Positions 58,858 through 64,000 of a DNA stretch of 64,000 nucleotides are shown piece after piece. Numbering within the stretch: position 1 is the first letter of the stretch; every line of letters starts with the position of its first letter. A program made the position numbers and the translations under genes. Under the pieces are notes generated by a model that was not told the DNA's origin, did not search any database, and saw only the letters and a list, made by a program, of their open reading frames with translations. Origin of the DNA: Vibrio mytili (GTDB lineage Bacteria; Pseudomonadota; Gammaproteobacteria; Enterobacterales; Vibrionaceae); assembly GCF_000830505.1 (NCBI RefSeq), contig NZ_JXOK01000026.1:1-64000 (forward strand), read 5' to 3'.

Positions 58858-60969
58858 ATGCAAGACCCTTTACTGAATTCGCTTATCTACGTTAGTCGTT
58901 ACTATGGACTGGCGAATTCACCAGAAGCTCTGGTTAATGGGCTCCCTCTATCAGAGGGCAAACTTACCCCGTTTTTGCTTCCTAGAGCGGCAGAAAGAGC
59001 GGGCTTGGTCGCCAAAGAAAACCGCTCAGAGCTGGAGAATATCTCCAGCTTAATTCTGCCCGCGATATTGGTTCTGAATGACGGAGACTCTTGCGTACTA
59101 AACAGCATCAATCATGAGACGCAAGAGGCTGAAATCACCACCATGGAAAGCGGCATTGTGCCAATCTCCATTCCGTTGAAAGAATTACAAGCGCAGTACT
59201 CAGGTCGCTACTTTTTAGTTAAGAAACAATTCCGTTTCGATGAGCGCTCACCTGAAGTTCTCGACACGAAACAGGGGCACTGGTTTTGGTCCACGCTGTG
59301 GCAATCAAAACGAATCTATCGCGATGTATTTATCGCCTCAATACTCATCAATATTTTTGCTATCGCAGCGCCAATGTTTACACGCTTGGTGTATGACAAA
59401 GTCGTTCCAAACCTTGCGTTTGAAACCTTGTGGGTCTTAGCCAGTGGTATTTTTGTTGTCTTCGCCTTTGACTTTATACTCAAATCATTACGAAATTACT
59501 TTATCGATGTCGCGGGGAAAAAATCCGACATACTGATCTCGTCCAAACTGTTTAGTAAAGTGATGGGGATTCGTATGGAGTCTAAACCGCCTTCTGTTGG
59601 TGCTTTTGCACGGCATTTACAAGAGTTTGAGTCGATTCGAGAATTCTTCACTTCAGCAACGATCAGTGCGCTGATTGACTTGCCATTCGCCCTACTATTT
59701 TTGTTTATTATCTGGCTAATGACTGGCAACCTTGTTCTCGTCCCTCTAGTTGGTGTCGTGCTGCTGGTGATTCATTCTTTAATCATTCAGGGACCGTTAA
59801 GACGCTCGATAGAAGAAGGTTCTCGTCTCGCTTCACAGAAGTACGCCAACCTGATCGAAAGCTTAGCAGGACTTGAAACCGTAAAAATGCTCAGTGCGCA
59901 GAGCCAATTCCAATATCGTTGGGAAGAGGCGGTCGCGCACATGGCAAACTGGAACATTAAGAGCCGCCGCATTACTGATAGCATCCAAAACTCTGCCGGA
60001 TTTGTACAACAGAGCTGTAGCGTAGGGATGATCATTTTAGGTGTTTACCTCATCGCTGAGGGTGAGCTCACGATGGGGGGGTTGATTGCAGCGACCATGT
60101 TAAGCAGTCGCGCTATTGGTCCGCTGGTACAACTTTCATTACTTTCTACGCGCTATAATCAAGCAAAATCATCCATGACCATCATCCACCAAGTGATGCA
60201 AATGCCTGATGAACAGGAAGAAGGCAAGCGTTACATCCACCGTCCTATCATTCAAGGTAAGATTGAGCTAGAACACGTGACTTTCCACTATCCCAATGCG
60301 CCAGTCCCATCGATTCGTGATTTGAGCCTGACGATAGAGCCTGGCGAAAAAGTGGCCATTATTGGACGTATAGGTTCAGGTAAAACCACATTAGAGCGCC
60401 TCATAATGGGATTGTACCAACCAACGGAAGGTCATGTCCGCATAGATGAAACCGATATTGCTCAGCTACATCACGTTGATATTCGCCGCAATATTGGCTG
60501 TGTCCCTCAAGATCCGAACCTGTTCTTTGGTTCCATTCGCGATAACATTACTTTAGGTCGTCCACTGACAGATGATCGTGATGTGATGGATGCAGCAAAC
60601 CGTGCCGGTGTCACCGCCTTTACACAATCTGATCCCGCAGGATTAGAACGTCAGGTGGGAGAAGGTGGTGCCCTGCTCTCGGGTGGCCAGCGCCAAGCCG
60701 TAACGATTGCACGTGCGTTCGTGGGCAGACCGCCAGTACTGTTGCTGGACGAGCCAACCAGTGCGATGGATAACCGCTCTGAAATGCATATAAAGCACCA
60801 GTTGGCTCAGCTCAAACCGAGTGAAACGCTGATACTCATCACGCATAAAACGGCCATGCTCGATATTGTCGATCGTGTCATTGTTATGGAAAAAGGCAGC
60901 ATCATCGCCGATGGTCCAAAAAGCAAGATCTTGAACGATTTGAAACAAGGGAAAGTACGAGCAGATTAA
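58858..60969 (+). CDS. lapB: Type I secretion ABC transporter LapB
   Basis: A 703-residue exporter. N-terminal C39-like domain without a catalytic Cys (about 1-130; QDPLLNSLIYVSRYYGLANSP), six membrane segments (about 150-420), and an ATPase with Walker A IGRIGSGKTTLERL, signature LLSGGQRQAVTIARAF and Walker B VLLLDEPTSAMD. The dead C39-like domain usually grips RTX-type adhesins. It is last in the lap cluster and is followed by a terminator. No LapE/TolC-like channel or giant LapA-type adhesin gene is in this window. Confidence 0.93.
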   Translation: MQDPLLNSLIYVSRYYGLANSPEALVNGLPLSEGKLTPFLLPRAAERAGLVAKENRSELENISSLILPAILVLNDGDSCVLNSINHETQEAEITTMESGIVPISIPLKELQAQYSGRYFLVKKQFRFDERSPEVLDTKQGHWFWSTLWQSKRIYRDVFIASILINIFAIAAPMFTRLVYDKVVPNLAFETLWVLASGIFVVFAFDFILKSLRNYFIDVAGKKSDILISSKLFSKVMGIRMESKPPSVGAFARHLQEFESIREFFTSATISALIDLPFALLFLFIIWLMTGNLVLVPLVGVVLLVIHSLIIQGPLRRSIEEGSRLASQKYANLIESLAGLETVKMLSAQSQFQYRWEEAVAHMANWNIKSRRITDSIQNSAGFVQQSCSVGMIILGVYLIAEGELTMGGLIAATMLSSRAIGPLVQLSLLSTRYNQAKSSMTIIHQVMQMPDEQEEGKRYIHRPIIQGKIELEHVTFHYPNAPVPSIRDLSLTIEPGEKVAIIGRIGSGKTTLERLIMGLYQPTEGHVRIDETDIAQLHHVDIRRNIGCVPQDPNLFFGSIRDNITLGRPLTDDRDVMDAANRAGVTAFTQSDPAGLERQVGEGGALLSGGQRQAVTIARAFVGRPPVLLLDEPTSAMDNRSEMHIKHQLAQLKPSETLILITHKTAMLDIVDRVIVMEKGSIIADGPKSKILNDLKQGKVRAD

Positions 60970-61000
60970 CATCGTCTCTCTATTTTGCATGATATCAATC

Positions 61001-61036
61001 AAGCCCTCACTTCAGTGCAAGTTTGAGGGCTTTTTT
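61001..61036 (+). terminator. Terminator of the lap cluster
   Basis: AAGCCCTCA / TGAGGGCTT, a 9-bp stem with an inner ACTT/AAGT stem and a T6 run, 31 bases after the lapB stop. Confidence 0.88.
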
Positions 61037-61267
61037 ATAGCAAATGTTGGTGAACAACTAAGATCGAATTCTGACAATAAATTCGTAACTAGTACATGAG
61101 AGCTTGAAACTTTTCTCAGACTGAATGTCACTGCATGTTTTGGTTCTGGCACACTTTTGTACGGAAATAAGCTAGAAACAAAAAGCTAACTTGCCTGTGT
61201 TAGATTAGTTAATGTATGTAAACCTCAGTACATAAAAACAAAACTGATTAAGGTAAGCTCTTGGTAA

Positions 61268-62062
61268 CTATATGCCACGATTCGAAAAGTAACGCGTAGG
61301 TGAATCGCCATAGACCCGACGAAACATAGCGATAAAGTTACTGGGCGTCGAATAACCCAAAGCATGTGCAACCTCTCCTACCGATTCTCCGCTTGCCATC
61401 ATTTCTAACGAGTGTATTAGCAGTACTTGTTGCCGCCATTCACTAAAACTCATGTTTAACTCACTTCGAATCAATCGTCTTAACGTCCGAGATGAGAATG
61501 CCCCGATATTTGCCCAATGCTCGACAGAGTGTTTGCTGTTTGGGTCTATTAAAATTGCTTGAGTGACTTTTTGCAATCTAGGGTCTTTGGGTAATGGGAT
61601 GTAGAGTGACTCATGAGGGCTACTGACAATTTCATCGGATATTACGGAAAGAATATGTAAACACTGTGTAGATAGATCGTCTGTTTTGCTCCATATCGAT
61701 GCCCTAATCGATAAAACTTTCAAAACATCGCTCATTTGGATCACACAAGGTCTCATTGGAAACGGCTCACAACTCTCAGGAGTAAACAGTAATGAACGGC
61801 CTTTCAGAGAACCACAAAAATAGACACTGTGCATCGCACCTGGGGGGATCCAACCAGCTCGGTGAGGTGGTAGTATCCAAGTCCCTTCATCGGTTTTTAC
61901 CTGTATTAGCCCTTCATCTATACACAGTAGCTGGCCTCGATGATGACTGTGCCAATTATGCGGCCGTTGATCCAAATGATTGAAGTCAGTCCGTTCATGC
62001 TGCCACTCCTTAGCGATCAGCGAGGCTCCATTTTTCCATTCACTATAATCACAATTTGTCAT
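61268..62062 (-). CDS. AraC-family regulator (NimR/YeaM-like)
   Basis: A 264-residue regulator. The N-terminal cupin reads HNWHSHHRGQLLCIDEGLIQVKTDEGTWILPPHRAGWIPPGAMHSV; this WHSH-x-RGQL-x-Y and H-R-A-x-W-I-P-P-G pattern is that of the NimR/YeaM group. The C-terminal helix-turn-helix pair has FSSRTLRRLIRSELNMSFSEWRQQ and VGEVAHALGYSTPSNFIAMFRRVYGDSPTRY. It is divergent from the TauE/SafE-type exporter with about 120 bases between, so it likely controls that gene. Confidence 0.87.
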   Translation of the reverse strand: MTNCDYSEWKNGASLIAKEWQHERTDFNHLDQRPHNWHSHHRGQLLCIDEGLIQVKTDEGTWILPPHRAGWIPPGAMHSVYFCGSLKGRSLLFTPESCEPFPMRPCVIQMSDVLKVLSIRASIWSKTDDLSTQCLHILSVISDEIVSSPHESLYIPLPKDPRLQKVTQAILIDPNSKHSVEHWANIGAFSSRTLRRLIRSELNMSFSEWRQQVLLIHSLEMMASGESVGEVAHALGYSTPSNFIAMFRRVYGDSPTRYFSNRGI

Positions 62063-62185
62063 TTTATTTACTGAATTCCATTTTGGCCAATATTCATTAT
62101 TTTCTGTCCCCTTAACGTTACCATAGCAAGTTAGCGTTCGAGTAACATCTGAACAACGACCACTTTTATCGAAGGCAGAGCCACC

Positions 62186-62992
62186 ATGAACGAACCTATT
62201 TTTATTATCTATTACATTACAGCAGGTTTGGGCATTGGCTTTCTTGCTGGACTCGTTGGTGTAGGTGGTGGAGGAATGGCCGTCCCTATTTTTGCGCTTC
62301 TGTTTTCAATACAGGGAATAGCTGATACAGAAGTGGTCCATCTTGCGTTAGGGACATCGATGGCTTCGATGATTATTACAACATTGGGTAGCATGCGCGC
62401 TCACTACAAAAAAAAGAATGTTGACTCGATAATGGTGATAAAAATGTTGAGCGGAGTTCTAGTCGGAACATTTTGTGCGACATTCGTGGCATCGTATCTA
62501 CAGGGAGTCTATCTGGCAGGATTTTTCAGCGTATTCATGTTGTATATAGCTTATAAAATGTTTCTTAACACTGAGCATGAGTACAATCCAAATCCACATG
62601 GGGCCATAGGTAATGTCACGGTAGGCTCTGTCATTGGCTCTGTATCAGCACTTGTCTCTATAAGCGGTGCGGGCTTGATCATCCCTTACCTTGTCCAGCA
62701 AAATTTTGAGGTAAAACGTGCTATTGGCACATCTGCTGCGATAGGCTTCCCTATCGCGCTATCTGGAAGCCTCGGATACATGTTAAACGGATGGGAAAAT
62801 ACAGATTGGAACAACTTAGTATTAGGATATATATACCTTCCTGCAATGATCAGCTTCTCCATTAGCAGCTACTTAACTACTAGCCTCGGAGTACGTTGCG
62901 CAGAGTATTTCCCAAATAATGTTCTTAAGAAGATCGTTGGTATTTTGTGTGTTCTTCTAAGTTTCAAAATGTTGGTACAGGTACTTAATTAG
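62186..62992 (+). CDS. TauE/SafE (TSUP) family anion exporter
   Basis: A 268-residue inner-membrane protein with about seven to eight hydrophobic segments. The TSUP repeats are visible: GFLAGLVGVGGGGMAVPIFALLF near the start and IGSVSALVSISGAGLIIPYLV in the second half. Members move sulfite, sulfoacetate or other small organosulfur anions outward. Start ATG has AGAGCC upstream. Divergent from the AraC-family regulator. Confidence 0.88.
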   Translation: MNEPIFIIYYITAGLGIGFLAGLVGVGGGGMAVPIFALLFSIQGIADTEVVHLALGTSMASMIITTLGSMRAHYKKKNVDSIMVIKMLSGVLVGTFCATFVASYLQGVYLAGFFSVFMLYIAYKMFLNTEHEYNPNPHGAIGNVTVGSVIGSVSALVSISGAGLIIPYLVQQNFEVKRAIGTSAAIGFPIALSGSLGYMLNGWENTDWNNLVLGYIYLPAMISFSISSYLTTSLGVRCAEYFPNNVLKKIVGILCVLLSFKMLVQVLN

Positions 62993-63010
62993 GGCAAATA
63001 ATACTGTCAT

Positions 63011-63048
63011 CAGCAGGTCTTACAATATGATGTAGGGACAACCTGCTG
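63011..63048 (+). terminator. Possible terminator of the TSUP gene
   Basis: CAGCAGGT / ACCTGCTG, an 8-bp stem with a 22-base loop, 18 bases after the stop codon. No T run follows, so this is only a possible terminator or mRNA end. Confidence 0.4.
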
Positions 63049-63164
63049 TTGCACATCCATTATTTATTTGATGATTATCGTGTTGTGCTTAAAGGCGTAA
63101 CTAATTTTAGAGTCGAGGCAAGCCATTAAAAACGCAAAAACTTACACCACGCTTTGCTGGTTCA

Positions 63165-63201
63165 AGCAGACAATGCGTAAGAAAGCTCCGCATTGTCTGC
63201 T
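63165..63201 (-). other. Stem-loop after the alpha/beta hydrolase gene
   Basis: AGCAGACAATGCG / CGCATTGTCTGCT, a perfect 13-bp stem with an 11-base loop, beginning 5 bases past the hydrolase stop on the minus strand. No T run follows. It probably protects or ends the mRNA. Confidence 0.55.
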
Positions 63202-63205
63202 ATTC

Positions 63206-64000
63206 TTATGACTTTGTTAACCTAGCCAGAATTACATCCAAAATGTTCTGGTGATTGTCCTGTCTGGAAACCTCGTCACGCTCCTGGCAAAGTGCTTCTT
63301 CCCCTTCTGATGTGAGAATTTTAATGCCACGTTCAGTACATTCTGCGAACGCACTAAACTGAGTCGCACTGGGAATCTCTTGAAGTGTTACATTGGGAAG
63401 AGTAACGAGTGATTCAGCAGGTATCAGTGCGGGATGTTGCTGAGCAGAAAGCGTCACCACGGTGATGGCATTGTTCATCAACGCCAGCGTTTCAGGGGCA
63501 AAGGTTTTCGTTAGCTCTGGGTCGATAACGACGACGGATTTCAGTCTGTTTTCAGACTGAAATCGGGGGAATTTTTGATCCGGGATGTTGGTAATATCAA
63601 CGTTATTTTCACGTAACCAATGACAGTCGATATTGGTGTCATCGTGACACGATGTTCGGTATTTTTCCGGGCTTATTTGTGCTCCGGAGAGCATCAGCAT
63701 AGATGTGCCGCCCAGAAAAAAGCCGACCCCCTGCACTTTATCAGTATCTACGCCTCCGGACAGTATCCCGACCGAACTTAATTCGTTCAGCCCAAGCACC
63801 AAATCACTGGTTCTGAATCTGATTTCATCAACAGCCATTTCCGCACTGATTTCGTTCGGTTCAGGAGGCTTGGGGATAATAATGACATAACCTTGTTGCG
63901 CCAGGCTTGAGGCTATCCAACCATTGTGGGAAAACGCTGACCGTGTTCCGCCCTGTGACAAAAGCACAACGGGAAATTTTCCACTAGCTAAAGGGGCATC
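63206..64000 (-). CDS. Alpha/beta-hydrolase family protein, C-terminal part (partial)
   Basis: The last 264 codons of a minus-strand gene whose start lies beyond the right edge; the frame is open to base 64000. It begins inside DAPLASGKFPVVLLSQGG, which with HNGWIASSLAQQGYVIIIP is the early core of PAF-acetylhydrolase/dienelactone-hydrolase-type enzymes. The usual nucleophile elbow G-x-S-x-G appears altered: GVGFFLGGTS has Leu at the Ser position. A Cys-rich stretch (YRTSCHDDTNIDCHWL) suggests a periplasmic location. Substrate unknown. Confidence 0.65.
   Translation of the reverse strand, partial: DAPLASGKFPVVLLSQGGTRSAFSHNGWIASSLAQQGYVIIIPKPPEPNEISAEMAVDEIRFRTSDLVLGLNELSSVGILSGGVDTDKVQGVGFFLGGTSMLMLSGAQISPEKYRTSCHDDTNIDCHWLRENNVDITNIPDQKFPRFQSENRLKSVVVIDPELTKTFAPETLALMNNAITVVTLSAQQHPALIPAESLVTLPNVTLQEIPSATQFSAFAECTERGIKILTSEGEEALCQERDEVSRQDNHQNILDVILARLTKS

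Overview
The window looks like a stretch of a Vibrio genome, probably the second chromosome. Reasons: a chromosomal Qnr pentapeptide protein of the Vibrio type, a split PutA system with its own AraC-type regulator, AraC/AraFGH/AraBDA proteins closely resembling the enteric ones, a Lap-type biofilm secretion cluster, and a MITE-like repeat pair of a kind I associate with Vibrio. No rRNA, tRNA, CRISPR, transposase or phage gene was seen. Species cannot be fixed from the sequence alone.

Layout. 1-4.6 kb: end of an amidase gene, qnr, a NIPSNAP-family protein, a HAD sugar phosphatase, a TDT/TehA-type transporter and a broken acetyltransferase. 4.7-8.7 kb: an alpha-glucoside unit (GH4 6-phospho-alpha-glucosidase plus PTS EIICB) with a divergent GntR/UTRA regulator. 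8.9-15.2 kb: two LysR regulators, two GNAT acetyltransferases, a GST-like protein and a chemoreceptor. 15.2-29.6 kb: a large L-arabinose region with two sugar ABC importers (ytfQRT-yjfF type and araFGH), the divergent araBDA genes, an unrecognised 169-residue protein and araC. 29.6-34.5 kb: a DUF3297 protein and an ABC ATPase/FtsX-like permease/AttH-like lipoprotein operon. 34.5-38.6 kb: a GyrI-like protein and peroxide defence (ohr/ohrR, ahpC/ahpF). 38.7-43.1 kb: a CtlX-type hydrolase, two small Cys-rich proteins, a repeat pair, a DUF445 protein and an Lrp-type regulator. 43.4-50.2 kb: proline catabolism (putP, a stand-alone PutA C-terminal-like protein, putA, AraC-type regulator). 50.7-61 kb: pdxH, a DctB-like sensor kinase with a degenerate NtrC-like regulator, then lapC-lapG-lapD-lapB. 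61.2-64 kb: AraC-type regulator, TauE/SafE exporter and the end of an alpha/beta hydrolase.

The strongest non-coding signal is an AraC regulon. Three intergenic sites carry two 17-bp AraC half-sites exactly 21 bp apart, the spacing of E. coli araI1-I2. They lie upstream of araB, araF and ytfQ. The araF and ytfQ sites also share a CRP-like site about 20 bp on the gene side. This ties the ytfQRT-yjfF transporter to arabinose, perhaps to its furanose form or to arabinosides.

Sequence quality matters here. Six conserved genes (the GNAT gene, ytfT, araG, ahpF, putP, putA) are split by seven frameshifts. Every one is repaired by adding one base, usually to a short homopolymer, and five of the repaired genes then have the family's usual length. 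This pattern fits deletion-type sequencing errors better than gene decay. These genes are entered as frameshifted and are probably intact in the organism.
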